Below, one piece after another: positions 1 through 7,444 of a stretch of DNA of 64,000 nt. The position numbers and the translations under genes are program-made. Within the stretch, counting starts at the first letter, position 1. Each line of letters begins with the position of its first letter. The notes beneath the pieces are model-generated. The model saw only the letters and a list, made by a program, of their open reading frames with translations, did no database searches and was not told where the DNA came from. This DNA comes from Hamadaea tsunoensis DSM 44101 (GTDB lineage Bacteria > Actinomycetota > Actinomycetes > Mycobacteriales > Micromonosporaceae): positions 215,787-279,786 of the forward strand of contig NZ_AUAX01000016.1 of the NCBI RefSeq assembly GCF_000428945.1, given 5' to 3'.

Positions 1-898
1 CGCCCGTGGCGTACCGGACCGCCTCGGCGCAGCCGAGCAGCGTGGCGTACGGGAACTCCCACTCCTCGAAGCGGGCGGCCGAGGCGACCGGCTCGTACGC
101 CTCCGGTCCGGTCCAGCGCGCCCCGTGCATGTCGATGGACAGCGGTTCGTAGCCCTCGCGCAGCACCCGGTCGGACACGTAGAGGAACCCCGAGCCGCGC
201 GGGCCCCGCAGGAACTTGCGGCAGGTGGCCGTCAGCAGGTCGCAGCCGATCTCGGCGACGTCGAGGTCACGCTGCCCGGCCGACTGGCACGCGTCCACCA
301 GGTACAGCAGGTCCAGTTCCCGGCAGTGCCGGCCGATGTCGGCGACCGGCTGCACGAGGCCCGAATTCGTCGGCACATGGGTCGCCGCCACCAGCCGCGG
401 CCGGCGCGTACGCATCAGCGACGCCATCGCGTCCACGTCGACGCCCGCGCCGTCCGGCCGGTCCGGGGCGTGCACGATCTCGACGCCGAACCGCTTGCGC
501 AGGGCCAGGAACGCGATCTGGTTGGAGACGAAGTCGTTGCGAGTGGTCAGGACGACATCCCCGGCCTCGAACGGGATCGCCGACAACGCCCGCGCGTACG
601 CGTGGGTCGCGCTGCCCGCGAACGCGATGTTCTCCGGTCCACAGTGGATGAGCTCGGCGACCGCCTGGTAGAAGCCGCGTACGGCGCCGGACCGGGCCGC
701 GGACGCTTCGTAGCCGCCGATCGCGGCCTCCAGCCGCAGGTGCTCGACCATCGCGTCGAGCACCGGGCGGGCCAGCAACCCGCAGCCCGCGTTGTTGAAG
801 TGGATCACCGACTCCGCGCCGGGCGTGTCGGCCCGCAGGGCGGCGACGTCCAGAAGCGGTTCCCTCAGCAACTCAGTAGCGCTATTCTGTTCACTCAT
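1..898 (-). CDS. Class V aminotransferase (PLP enzyme), 3' end outside the window
   Basis: The reverse strand reads a cysteine-desulfurase/isopenicillin-epimerase-like fold-type I PLP enzyme. Near the N-terminus it has the family signature HFNNAGCGLL, then a GGYEA segment, a VDACQSAGQ block (PLP-binding Asp) and TCRKFLRGPRG with the expected Schiff-base Lys at about residue 228. The ATG at 898 shares bases with the ATG of the divergent MocR regulator at 897, so neither gene has a leader there. MocR-type regulators often control the gene beside them, which makes this the likely target. The substrate cannot be told from sequence. The C-terminal part lies beyond base 1. Confidence 0.85.
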   Translation of the reverse strand, partial: MSEQNSATELLREPLLDVAALRADTPGAESVIHFNNAGCGLLARPVLDAMVEHLRLEAAIGGYEASAARSGAVRGFYQAVAELIHCGPENIAFAGSATHAYARALSAIPFEAGDVVLTTRNDFVSNQIAFLALRKRFGVEIVHAPDRPDGAGVDVDAMASLMRTRRPRLVAATHVPTNSGLVQPVADIGRHCRELDLLYLVDACQSAGQRDLDVAEIGCDLLTATCRKFLRGPRGSGFLYVSDRVLREGYEPLSIDMHGARWTGPEAYEPVASAARFEEWEFPYATLLGCAEAVRYATG

Positions 899-909
899 GT
901 CCGAGAGTA
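883..909. promoter_or_regulatory. Overlapping divergent start codons with -10-like boxes on both sides
   Basis: The 4 bases CATG at 896-899 supply the ATG of the reverse gene (898-896) and of the forward gene (897-899). TATTCT at 883-888 lies 8 bases before the forward ATG. The reverse complement of 904-909 is TACTCT, 5 bases before the reverse ATG. Neither gene has a Shine-Dalgarno sequence, so both transcripts are probably leaderless. The assignment of -10 boxes is an inference from spacing and similarity to TANNNT. Confidence 0.5.
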
Positions 910-2267
910 GCAGTATCGAGGCGCTCGCAGCCAGACTGCGTACCGAGATCGGCGGCCTGGCCCCGGGCGAACGCCTGCCCACCAGCCGCGACCTCGTCAC
1001 CCGGTACGCGGTCGGCCCCGTCACCGTCAGCCGCGCCATCGCCCGGCTGGCGGCCGAGGGGCGCGTCGTGACCCGGCCCGGCAGCGGTACCTTCGTCGCG
1101 GCCCGCCGCCCGGCCGGGACCGAGGCGGACACCTCCTGGCAGACGGTCGCGCTGGCCGGGCGCGCGTTCGACGCCCGGGCCGCCCACGATCTGCTCAGCT
1201 CGCCACCGGCCGGCGCGATCACGCTGTCCGGCGGCTACCTGCACGCCTCCCTGCGGCCGATCCGCGCCCTCGAAGCCGCGCTCGCCCGGGCCGCCCGCCG
1301 CCCGGACGCCTGGGACCGCGCGCCCGCCGCCGGGATCACTCCACTGCGGACGGTCTTCGCCCGCTGGGCCGGGCCCGGGTTCGGCCCCGACGACGTCCTC
1401 GTCACCGCCGGCGGGCAGAACGCGCTGTCGATGGTGTTCCGGTCGACGATCGCGCCCGGCAGCCCCGTCCTCGTCGAGACCCCCACCTACCGCGGCGCGC
1501 TGGCCGCCGCGCGGGCCGCCGGGCTGCGGCCCGTCGCCGTGCCGATGGACGCCGACGGCGTGCGGCCCGACCTGCTCGCGGAGGCCTTCGCGATGACGGG
1601 CGCCCGGCTGTTCTACTGCCAGCCGACCTTCCACAACCCCACCGGCACCGTGCTGTCCGCCGAGCGCCGCCACCAGATCCTCGCCGTCGCCCGCGCGGCC
1701 GGCGCCTTCATCGTCGAGGACGACTACGCCCGCCACCTCGGCCACGGCGCCGCGCTCCCCCGCCCGCTCGCCGCCGACGACGCCGACGGCACGGTCGTGC
1801 ACCTCACGTCGCTCACCAAGCCCGCCGCGCCCAGCCTGCGGGTCGGCGCCGTCGTCGCCCGCGGCCCGGTCCTCGACCGGCTGCGCGCGCTGCGCCTCGT
1901 GGACGACTTCTTCCTCGCCCGCCCGCTGCAGGAGGCCGCCGTCGACCTGCTCTGCTCGCCCGCCTGGGAGCGGCATCTGCGTACCCTGGCCGTCGCGCTG
2001 CGCGAACGGTGCGCGGCGCTCGCCGCGGCGATGCACGAACACTGTCCGCAGTGGACTCTCACCCGGTTCCCTTCGGGCGGCCTGCACCTCTGGTTCACCA
2101 CCCCCGCCGAGTACGCCGAGAGCACCCACGCCGCGCTCTCGCGTGGAGTCGCGGTGAGCCCGGGACGCGGCTACTTCCCCGACGAGCCACCCGGGGCGTA
2201 CGCGCGCCTGAACTTCGCGGCCGCCGACGTGGCCGAATTCGGTACGGCGGCCCGCCGGCTCGCGTAA
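897..2267 (+). CDS. MocR/GabR-type transcriptional regulator (GntR HTH + aminotransferase-like domain)
   Basis: The protein has 456 residues. Residues 1-70 are a GntR winged helix (LPTSRDLVTRYAVGPVTVSR), followed by a linker and a fold-type I aminotransferase-like domain. Visible PLP-site elements are YCQPTFHNPTG, FIVEDDYARHL and the Lys of SLTKPAAPSLRVG at about residue 308. Such proteins usually bind PLP or an amine-PLP adduct and activate a neighbouring gene, here the divergent class V aminotransferase. The ATG at 897 is preferred over upstream starts because the HTH begins 10 residues later and the coding bias starts here. Confidence 0.92.
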   Translation: MSESSSIEALAARLRTEIGGLAPGERLPTSRDLVTRYAVGPVTVSRAIARLAAEGRVVTRPGSGTFVAARRPAGTEADTSWQTVALAGRAFDARAAHDLLSSPPAGAITLSGGYLHASLRPIRALEAALARAARRPDAWDRAPAAGITPLRTVFARWAGPGFGPDDVLVTAGGQNALSMVFRSTIAPGSPVLVETPTYRGALAAARAAGLRPVAVPMDADGVRPDLLAEAFAMTGARLFYCQPTFHNPTGTVLSAERRHQILAVARAAGAFIVEDDYARHLGHGAALPRPLAADDADGTVVHLTSLTKPAAPSLRVGAVVARGPVLDRLRALRLVDDFFLARPLQEAAVDLLCSPAWERHLRTLAVALRERCAALAAAMHEHCPQWTLTRFPSGGLHLWFTTPAEYAESTHAALSRGVAVSPGRGYFPDEPPGAYARLNFAAADVAEFGTAARRLA

Positions 2268-2273
2268 GCGCGC

Positions 2274-2945
2274 TCAGGCGGCGGCCACGCCACCGAGACG
2301 TGACAGCAGCAGGCCGACAGCCTCGCCGATCTCGCCGGGCCCCTCGACGGTCACACCCGCCCCGCCCAGCCGCTCCAGCGGCGCGACGTCGATGTCGTAG
2401 CGGTCGCCGACACTCCAGGTGCCCGGCGCGCCGACGCCGAGCCGGTCCAGCACGATCCCGAACGCGGCCGGGGACGGCTTCGGCTGCGCTCCCGTGTCCT
2501 CGGCACCGACGACGGCCGTGAACACGCCGTCCGGGAAGCCGATCTTCGCCAGGATGCGCCCGGCGAGCGTACGCGTGTTGTTGGTCAGCAGCGCGACCGG
2601 AAGGTGTCCGCTCAGCCGCCGGACGGCCGCGACGAGCTCCTCGTCGCGGGACAGACCCGCGGCGATGTCGAGGTGCCGCGACCGGTACGCGCTCCAGCGG
2701 GCCGGATCGACGCCCTCGGCGATCATGAAGCCGGTGGTGGACGTCGCGTCCCAGTTCCCGGCCATCCGCCGGCGCAGCTCGGCGACGCGGTCGCGGGCGG
2801 CGGCCGGGGTGAGCCCGTGCAGCTCCACCAGCCCCCGCGCGATCACGTCGAGCGTCGGATCGACGTAGCGCTCGCGCGGATACAGCGTCCCGTCCAGGTC
2901 GAACACGACCGCCCGCGGCGGCGAACCGTTGTCGTGGACGCGCAT
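2274..2945 (-). CDS. HAD-superfamily hydrolase
   Basis: This 223-residue protein carries the HAD motifs in order: VFDLDGTLY (nucleophile Asp, motif I), ALLTNN (motif II), the Lys of QPKPSPAAF (motif III) and SVGDRYDIDVAPLERLGG (motif IV acidic pair). A helical cap lies between motifs I and II, as in phosphoglycolate phosphatase-like members. A GGAG box 4 bases before the ATG supports the start. The gene converges on the MocR gene with a 6-base gap. Its substrate is unknown; a small phosphoester is expected. Confidence 0.9.
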   Translation of the reverse strand: MRVHDNGSPPRAVVFDLDGTLYPRERYVDPTLDVIARGLVELHGLTPAAARDRVAELRRRMAGNWDATSTTGFMIAEGVDPARWSAYRSRHLDIAAGLSRDEELVAAVRRLSGHLPVALLTNNTRTLAGRILAKIGFPDGVFTAVVGAEDTGAQPKPSPAAFGIVLDRLGVGAPGTWSVGDRYDIDVAPLERLGGAGVTVEGPGEIGEAVGLLLSRLGGVAAA

Positions 2946-3042
2946 GCGACTCCGCCTTCACCTACGGGTATCCGGGCCGGGCCCAGTCTGTCACAGCCTC
3001 CTGGCCCGATTCCCCTACCGTCCGTAGTGGACTGTCGTCGGG

Positions 3043-3588
3043 TCACAGGTCGGCCTCCCGGGCGATCGCGGCCCGCAGTTCCCGCGCCAGCCGCTCCTTC
3101 TCCTCGGCCGGCTGCTCGATCACGCCGTACTCGGCCATCATGGCGTGGAACTGCTGCTCGTCGGGCGGCGTGCCCGGTGGCAGCGGCACCACGTGGACGT
3201 GCAGGTGCCGGTTGGCCTGCTGGCTGCCGAGGCTCGCGATGTAGGTCCGCTCCGAGGGGACCGTGGCCTCGACGGCCCGCGCCACCCGGTAGACCGCCGC
3301 CTGCAACCGCAGGTACGCCGCCGCGCTCAGCTCCCGCACGATGTGCTCGACATGGGCCCGCGGTGCCACCAGGCAGTAGCCGGGAACGGTCGGGTAGCGG
3401 CTGAGGAAACCCAGGAACTCGCCGTCGTCGTAGAAGACCTCGTGCTCCCCGCCCGGCGTACCGTCGACGATCGCGCAGACGAAGCACGGCGAGGTACGCG
3501 ACCGCTGCGCGTACGCCGCCACGTCGAAGGGAACACGATCGAAGGGAACACTTCGGTGGGCCACGGACGGCACCGTACCGCGCTCCAC
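3043..3588 (-). CDS. HIT-family nucleotide hydrolase
   Basis: The protein has 181 residues. The histidine triad HLHVHVVPLPPG is intact. Upstream of it lies a CFVCAIVDG zinc-type Cys pair, and LVAPRAHVEHI is a typical HIT strand-helix. These features fit a Fhit/HINT-like hydrolase of dinucleoside polyphosphates or AMP derivatives. The GTG at 3588 is the most upstream plausible start, and the first 20 residues (repeated VPF) may not be structured. The gene is divergent from the small gene at 3633. Confidence 0.88.
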   Translation of the reverse strand: MERGTVPSVAHRSVPFDRVPFDVAAYAQRSRTSPCFVCAIVDGTPGGEHEVFYDDGEFLGFLSRYPTVPGYCLVAPRAHVEHIVRELSAAAYLRLQAAVYRVARAVEATVPSERTYIASLGSQQANRHLHVHVVPLPPGTPPDEQQFHAMMAEYGVIEQPAEEKERLARELRAAIAREADL

Positions 3589-3620
3589 CGTCGTGCGCTC
3601 TACCGTCGTGCGGCGGTCGC

Positions 3621-3626
3621 TACCAT
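3621..3626 (+). promoter_or_regulatory. -10 box of a leaderless gene
   Basis: TACCAT ends exactly 6 bases before the GTG at 3633. The same TANNNT-6 nt-start layout recurs at several other genes in the window. No ribosome binding site is present. Confidence 0.5.
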
Positions 3627-3632
3627 CGTGAC

Positions 3633-3842
3633 GTGACGCCGGACCCCGCCGAGCCGCCGCTCATCACCGCCATCGTCCACACTGGAGACGCGTACGCCGC
3701 GGCCGACATCCTCGGCTCCGACCTGGCGGTAGCCGGCCGGTCCCTGGAGGAACTCGCCGCGGAGGTCGAACGGCTGACCGGCTCGGACCACCCCGACGCG
3801 GCCTTCCGCTGGGAACGGGACCGGACGAACCCCGCGCTCTGA
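3633..3842 (+). CDS. Small hypothetical protein (69 aa)
   Basis: This short acidic protein starts VTPDPAEPPLITAIVHTGD and contains an amphipathic helix (LEELAAEVERLTG). Codon bias is typical of the window, and the -10-like TACCAT lies 6 bases before the GTG, so the gene looks genuine and leaderless. No domain is recognised. It is divergent from the HIT gene and is followed by the convergent GyrI-like gene. Confidence 0.55.
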   Translation: MTPDPAEPPLITAIVHTGDAYAAADILGSDLAVAGRSLEELAAEVERLTGSDHPDAAFRWERDRTNPAL

Positions 3843-3861
3843 CGACGACGGCCGACCTCTC

Positions 3862-4479
3862 CTACGCGGATTTCACCGGCTGCCGCAGAACCGTCTTCAA
3901 CTTCGCCGGCTCCGTACGCCGCACGTCGCTGAGATAGATCTCGTGATGGTCGCCGTTGAAGGTCAGCCCGTGCTCAGGCAGGTAACGATGGTGCAGGCGC
4001 TCCAAGGTCGGAGCCTCGTCGTCATAGGACCCCACATGCAGGATCTGCACGCACCGGCCTTCCACCATGCTCATCAGCCGGACGTGCGCCAGCGCCGGAT
4101 TGTCCTTCTTGCGCGCCGTCGCGGCGACGGCCGCCCCGACCATCCCCGCGGTGATCCAGTCCGGCTGGCTGATCATCATCGTCCACGACCAGGCATCCTT
4201 CTGCCTGGTCACGAAGGTCGCCGGGTCGTCCGCCCGCCACAACCCCTCCAGCGGCGCCACCACGAAATCCCGGTCCAGCTCCTTGCGGCTCGCGAACTTC
4301 ACCGCGTACGCGACGCCGAACAGCGCCTCGACAGCCTCCGCGTACGCCGCCGAGGTGTTCGGATCGCCGTGCCCGTCGACGGCGACGTACGCCAGCTCGG
4401 GTACATCGACGACGACGAAGTCCTTGGCCGGTGGGGCATACAGCTCGCGGTACGCCTTCTTGACGTCGAACTTGTCCAC
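3862..4479 (-). CDS. GyrI-like small-molecule-binding domain protein
   Basis: The protein has 205 residues and resembles the stand-alone GyrI-like family (AraC effector-binding fold): KKAYRELYAPPAKDFVVVDVPELAYVAVDG spans the first strand-helix, then GDPNTSAAYAEAVEALFGVAYAVK, and later YLPEHGLTFNGDHHEIYLSD. These folds bind amphipathic ligands or drugs. The GTG at 4479 (VDKFDVKK) is chosen over the longer reading frame because AGGGAGA lies 5 bases before it and family members begin at this point. No DNA-binding domain is attached. Confidence 0.8.
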   Translation of the reverse strand: MDKFDVKKAYRELYAPPAKDFVVVDVPELAYVAVDGHGDPNTSAAYAEAVEALFGVAYAVKFASRKELDRDFVVAPLEGLWRADDPATFVTRQKDAWSWTMMISQPDWITAGMVGAAVAATARKKDNPALAHVRLMSMVEGRCVQILHVGSYDDEAPTLERLHHRYLPEHGLTFNGDHHEIYLSDVRRTEPAKLKTVLRQPVKSA

Positions 4480-4588
4480 AGCGTCTCCCTGTTCGCGACG
4501 GGCTGCCACTTCGATCTTCATCGCCCAACCCCCGATTGTGTCACCGCTGAGGTATTGGAAGACTGCGGCTTCATCGAGGGAGTGTGTG

Positions 4589-4927
4589 ATGGATAGCAAA
4601 GAACTTGTGACCGCGTTGGCCGCAACGGATGTCGACCCGAACTACCGAGTCGACGGCCACCTTGTCGGTTTCACGCATGATGGCACGCCCTACCTGGACC
4701 GGCTGCCGGATGGCCGGTGGTGTGTCGGATACATCGAACGGGGCGTAGAGCATCCGGTCCGCTTCTTCGCGACCGAGAACGAGGCTTGTCGATATTTCTA
4801 CGATGACGTGACGAAACCGCGAAAGATGCCCCGGGTCCGCACACCCGAAGAGGTGGCTGCGGATGAAAGGCATATGCGTCGATGGTGGGCGGAGCGCGAA
4901 GAGCAGGTGGGCCCTTCTGGCGATTAG
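4589..4927 (+). CDS. Hypothetical protein (112 aa)
   Basis: The start ATG at 4589 follows a GAGGGAG box. The product has an N-terminal helical stretch, an aromatic beta-rich centre (DGTPYLDRLPDGRWCVGYIERG) and a charged C-terminal helix. Third-position GC is lower than in neighbouring genes, which may mean recent arrival. The size and shape recall small immunity-type proteins, but this is only an impression. No family is recognised. Confidence 0.65.
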   Translation: MDSKELVTALAATDVDPNYRVDGHLVGFTHDGTPYLDRLPDGRWCVGYIERGVEHPVRFFATENEACRYFYDDVTKPRKMPRVRTPEEVAADERHMRRWWAEREEQVGPSGD

Positions 4928-4976
4928 CACTCCACCGGCGGAGCTCCGGAAACCCGCCTCGATCGAGCGGCGGAGT

Positions 4977-5444
4977 TCACGCTCTCGCGCGGGCTCCGCT
5001 GCGGAGGCGTTCCGGCGAGATCTCCCGGTCCGGGAACCTTCGCAGGTACTCCAGCTCCAGCTCCGTCTGCCGCTCCGTGTGGCGTTCCAGCGCCTGGTCG
5101 GAGCCGTGCCGGAAGGTGTCGTTGCGGGTGCGGTGCAGCTCCGCCAGCTCCCGGATCAGATCCTCCTCGGTCAGCTGGGTCGCCGGAATCCCCTCCGGCG
5201 ACAGGCCGGCAGCGATACCACCGGCATAGACCCCACCGGCATAGACCCCACCGGCGGCGAGCGCGGGTACGCCCAGTACTTCGGTCACTTCGTCGTAGGC
5301 GTACTCGCCTTCGGGGAGGGCGTCGAGCGCGTCCAGCACGTCCGGCGACGCGTCGGCGGCCACCGCCCGGCGGTAGAGCTCGTCCCGGCCGACCCGCTCC
5401 CGGGCCGCGTACGCCTCGTCGAGGATCACCACGATGCTGTCCAT
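4977..5444 (-). CDS. DUF6158-like hypothetical protein with a tandem-repeat linker
   Basis: The protein has 155 residues. The C-terminal half (EEDLIRELAELHRTRNDTF, then ELEYLRRFPDREISPERLR) resembles the actinobacterial DUF6158 family, from memory. The N-terminal half is a separate small helical domain. They are joined by a linker, roughly GGVYAGGVYAGGIAAG, encoded by a 15-bp tandem repeat. The ATG at 5444 is preceded 6 bases upstream by TACACC, suggesting leaderless transcription. Its function is unknown. Confidence 0.72.
   Translation of the reverse strand: MDSIVVILDEAYAARERVGRDELYRRAVAADASPDVLDALDALPEGEYAYDEVTEVLGVPALAAGGVYAGGVYAGGIAAGLSPEGIPATQLTEEDLIRELAELHRTRNDTFRHGSDQALERHTERQTELELEYLRRFPDREISPERLRSGARARA
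5206..5265. repeat. 15-bp tandem repeat, 4 copies, in frame
   Basis: Units start at 5206, 5221, 5236 and 5251. The two central copies (CCGGCATAGACCCCA) are identical and the outer ones are degenerate. They encode the Gly/Ala/Val/Tyr linker of the DUF6158-like protein. Confidence 0.9.
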
Positions 5445-5472
5445 GACCAGGGTGTACCCGCGTGGTGAGCGG

Positions 5473-6048
5473 CTAACCGCCGTTGAGGACGGCGGTCGTG
5501 GCGTCCCGGACGAGCCGGCGGAGGTTCGGCGGCTTGTTCAGGTGGCTGGTGACCAGCAGTCCGTCGCCAAGCACGGTGAGGATGTCGGCGGTCCGTCCGG
5601 GATCGGCCGCGCCGTCCCGGCGCAGCAGGTCGACCAGCAGGTCCCGCTTCCACCGGCGGTGCTCCTCGATCGCCTGGCGTACGGGGCTCGCGGGATCCGG
5701 GTACTCGGCGGCGGCGTTGATGAACGGGCAGCCGCGGTAGCCGGGGAATTCGGCGGCGTCGGCGATCTGGTCGAAGACCGCCAGCAGCGCCGCCCGGGGA
5801 TCGGCGGTGTCGATCGTCGCGACCGCGGCCCGGCCGATCCTGCTCTGCTCCCGCACGTACGCGCAGACCAGCTCCTCCTTGGCCGGGAAGTGGTGGTAGA
5901 AGGTCGCTTTCGCGACGCCGGCCTCGGCGATGATCCGGTCGATGCCGACGGCGTGGATGCCTTCGGCGTAGAACAGCGCGGTCGCCGTGCCCAGGACACG
6001 TCCCCGCGCCGGGCTGTCGCGCCGCTGCTCGATGCCGGTACCCGTCAC
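5473..6048 (-). CDS. TetR-family repressor, likely controlling the divergent ohr gene
   Basis: This 191-residue TetR regulator has its HTH at residues 15-60 (GIDRIIAEAGVAKATFYHHFPAKEEL). The ligand domain contains the subfamily signature YRGCPFINAAAEYPD, whose Cys could be redox-active. The divergent neighbour encodes an organic hydroperoxide reductase, and two perfect palindromes lie between them. A peroxide or electrophile sensor is therefore plausible. Most ohr genes are controlled by MarR-type OhrR, so a TetR repressor is unusual here. Confidence 0.9.
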   Translation of the reverse strand: MTGTGIEQRRDSPARGRVLGTATALFYAEGIHAVGIDRIIAEAGVAKATFYHHFPAKEELVCAYVREQSRIGRAAVATIDTADPRAALLAVFDQIADAAEFPGYRGCPFINAAAEYPDPASPVRQAIEEHRRWKRDLLVDLLRRDGAADPGRTADILTVLGDGLLVTSHLNKPPNLRRLVRDATTAVLNGG

Positions 6049-6063
6049 GCGATTGACAGTACC

Positions 6064-6077
6064 AGACAGATCTGTCT
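6064..6077. promoter_or_regulatory. TetR operator O1 (perfect 14-bp palindrome)
   Basis: AGACAGATCTGTCT is perfectly symmetrical about 6070/6071. It lies 16 bases before the start of the tetR gene, where binding would block its own transcription. It shares its 14-bp core with O2. Confidence 0.85.
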
Positions 6078-6097
6078 AGTCTGGCCGCGCCACCAGG

Positions 6098-6113
6098 TAG
6101 ACAGATCTGTCTA
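6098..6113. promoter_or_regulatory. TetR operator O2 (perfect 16-bp palindrome)
   Basis: TAGACAGATCTGTCTA is perfectly symmetrical about 6105/6106, with its centre 35 bp from that of O1. It lies about 55 bases before the ohr start codon. Two copies in one 118-bp divergent spacer strongly suggest that both genes are repressed together. Confidence 0.85.
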
Positions 6114-6166
6114 GGAAATCCCGACCCGAGTGACGATCCCGACCCGAGTTCAGTGGAGGCAACAAC

Positions 6167-6580
6167 ATGACCAACATCTATACGGCTGTCGCGACCGCGT
6201 CCGGCCGCGACGGCCGGGCGGCCAGCTCCGACGGCAGGCTGGACGTGAAGCTGTCCCTGCCCGTCGAGATGGGCGGCGACGGCGCGGGCACCAACCCGGA
6301 GCAGCTGTTCGCCGCCGGGTACGCGGCCTGCTTCGCCACCTCGATGAAGCTGGTCGCCCCGCGCAAGAACCTCGACGTCTCCGATGCCTCGGTCACGGCC
6401 GAGGTCGGGCTGTCCCCCAACGGCGCCGGCGGCTACCAGCTCGACGTGGCCCTGCGGATCTCGCTGCCGCCGCACATCACCCCGGAGGCGGCCCAGGATC
6501 TGCTGGCGGCGACACACCACGTGTGCCCCTACTCCAACGCCACCCGCGGCAACGTCCCCGTACGCCTCATCCTCGAGTAG
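6167..6580 (+). CDS. ohr: Organic hydroperoxide resistance protein (Ohr/OsmC family)
   Basis: The protein is 137 residues, the normal Ohr length. It has the two catalytic cysteines at about C55 (GYAACFATSM) and C120 (HHVCPYSNATRGN), and the Ohr-type N-terminus ending in LPVEMGG. It reduces organic hydroperoxides to alcohols in the cytoplasm, using lipoylated or thiol partners. GGAGG lies 6 bases before the ATG. It is transcribed away from a TetR gene through a spacer with two identical operator cores. Confidence 0.93.
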   Translation: MTNIYTAVATASGRDGRAASSDGRLDVKLSLPVEMGGDGAGTNPEQLFAAGYAACFATSMKLVAPRKNLDVSDASVTAEVGLSPNGAGGYQLDVALRISLPPHITPEAAQDLLAATHHVCPYSNATRGNVPVRLILE

Positions 6581-6702
6581 CGGCGAGATCCCCGAACAGC
6601 GCAGATCCCCGAGGAGCGCGGACTGCTGTCGATTCCGGCCGAGCCCCCGCGTCGTACAGGTGGACGGGTTCGGCCGGGCCCGCGACGAGGAAGGCGGCAT
6701 GC

Positions 6703-6840
6703 GTGGTGGACAACGAGAAGGCGGCCCTGCGATGGTTCCTGCGGGCGCAGCGCGACAGCGTGCTGGCGATCGTCGAGGGGCTCGACGAGGACGCGGTCCG
6801 GGAGCTGATCGACGGAAAGACGGGCCTCGGCCCTCGATGA
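6703..6840 (+). pseudogene. N-terminal fragment of a DinB-like DUF664 protein
   Basis: The 45-residue frame contains EKAALRWFLRAQRDSVLAIV followed by EGLDEDAVREL. This matches the first helix of DUF664/DinB-type (mycothiol-dependent-fold) proteins, normally 160-180 residues long. It then stops after a few unrelated residues, and no continuation is found downstream. The remnant probably arose by deletion, although a small expressed protein cannot be excluded. Confidence 0.55.
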
Positions 6841-6875
6841 GAGGGACGGGGCCCGCCGGAATCCGATGTGGACGA

Positions 6876-7238
6876 TCAGCGAGGCTTGGCGTACGCGCCG
6901 ACCTCACCGAAGTCGAACAGCACGCAGGCCTCGTCGCCGATGACCTCCGCGTCGTGGCCGGGCGGGATCGCGAAGATCTCGCCCGTGGTGATCTCCTGCT
7001 CGCTGCCGTCGTCCATGTGGATGCGCATCCGGCCCTGCATGCAGTAGCCCAGATGCGATACCTCACACGACTCGGTGCCGGCGATCGGCTTGACGTTCGT
7101 CGACCACCGCCAGCCCGGCTCGAACGTGCCCCGCGCGACGGGCCGTCCGCCCGCCATCACCACGTCCGCCATGCCCTTGCCCTCGAACATCCGGGTCTCG
7201 TCGGGCTTGTCGAAGGACTTCACCTCGACATGCTTCAT
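6876..7238 (-). CDS. Single-domain cupin protein
   Basis: The protein (about 120 residues) has a small beta-barrel cupin. The first conserved block is degenerate (SCEVSHLGYCMQGRMRIHMDDG) and the second is GEIFAIPPGHDAEVIGDEACVLFDF. The N-terminal MKHVEVKSFDKPDETR is the usual start of this subfamily, so the ATG at 7238 is chosen; an upstream in-frame start at 7265 would add 9 residues. A metal-binding or sensory role is possible, but the substrate is unknown. Confidence 0.8.
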   Translation of the reverse strand: MKHVEVKSFDKPDETRMFEGKGMADVVMAGGRPVARGTFEPGWRWSTNVKPIAGTESCEVSHLGYCMQGRMRIHMDDGSEQEITTGEIFAIPPGHDAEVIGDEACVLFDFGEVGAYAKPR

Positions 7239-7383
7239 ATCGACAGTGCCCACCGTTATCACCACCAGTGATCGGGGCCTCCGCTATGCCGCGGATGCCT
7301 CCAACCTTGACGCTAATCAGCCCGGTGCCCGCCCGTGGACGTTGGTAAAGAAGAGCACCATTGATACAGGGGAGCGGTAGGGT

Positions 7384-7426
7384 GCCGGCCGCGGCCCCGC
7401 CCCGGGGCGGCGCGACCGCGGCCGGC
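7384..7426 (-). terminator. GC-rich hairpin downstream of the 7445 gene
   Basis: An 11-bp perfect stem (7384-7394 with 7416-7426) encloses a GC-rich loop. It lies 19 bases past the stop codon of the reverse-strand gene. There is no U-tract, as is common for actinomycete terminators. Confidence 0.55.
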
Positions 7427-7444
7427 GGTCTGGGTGGGCGTCGG

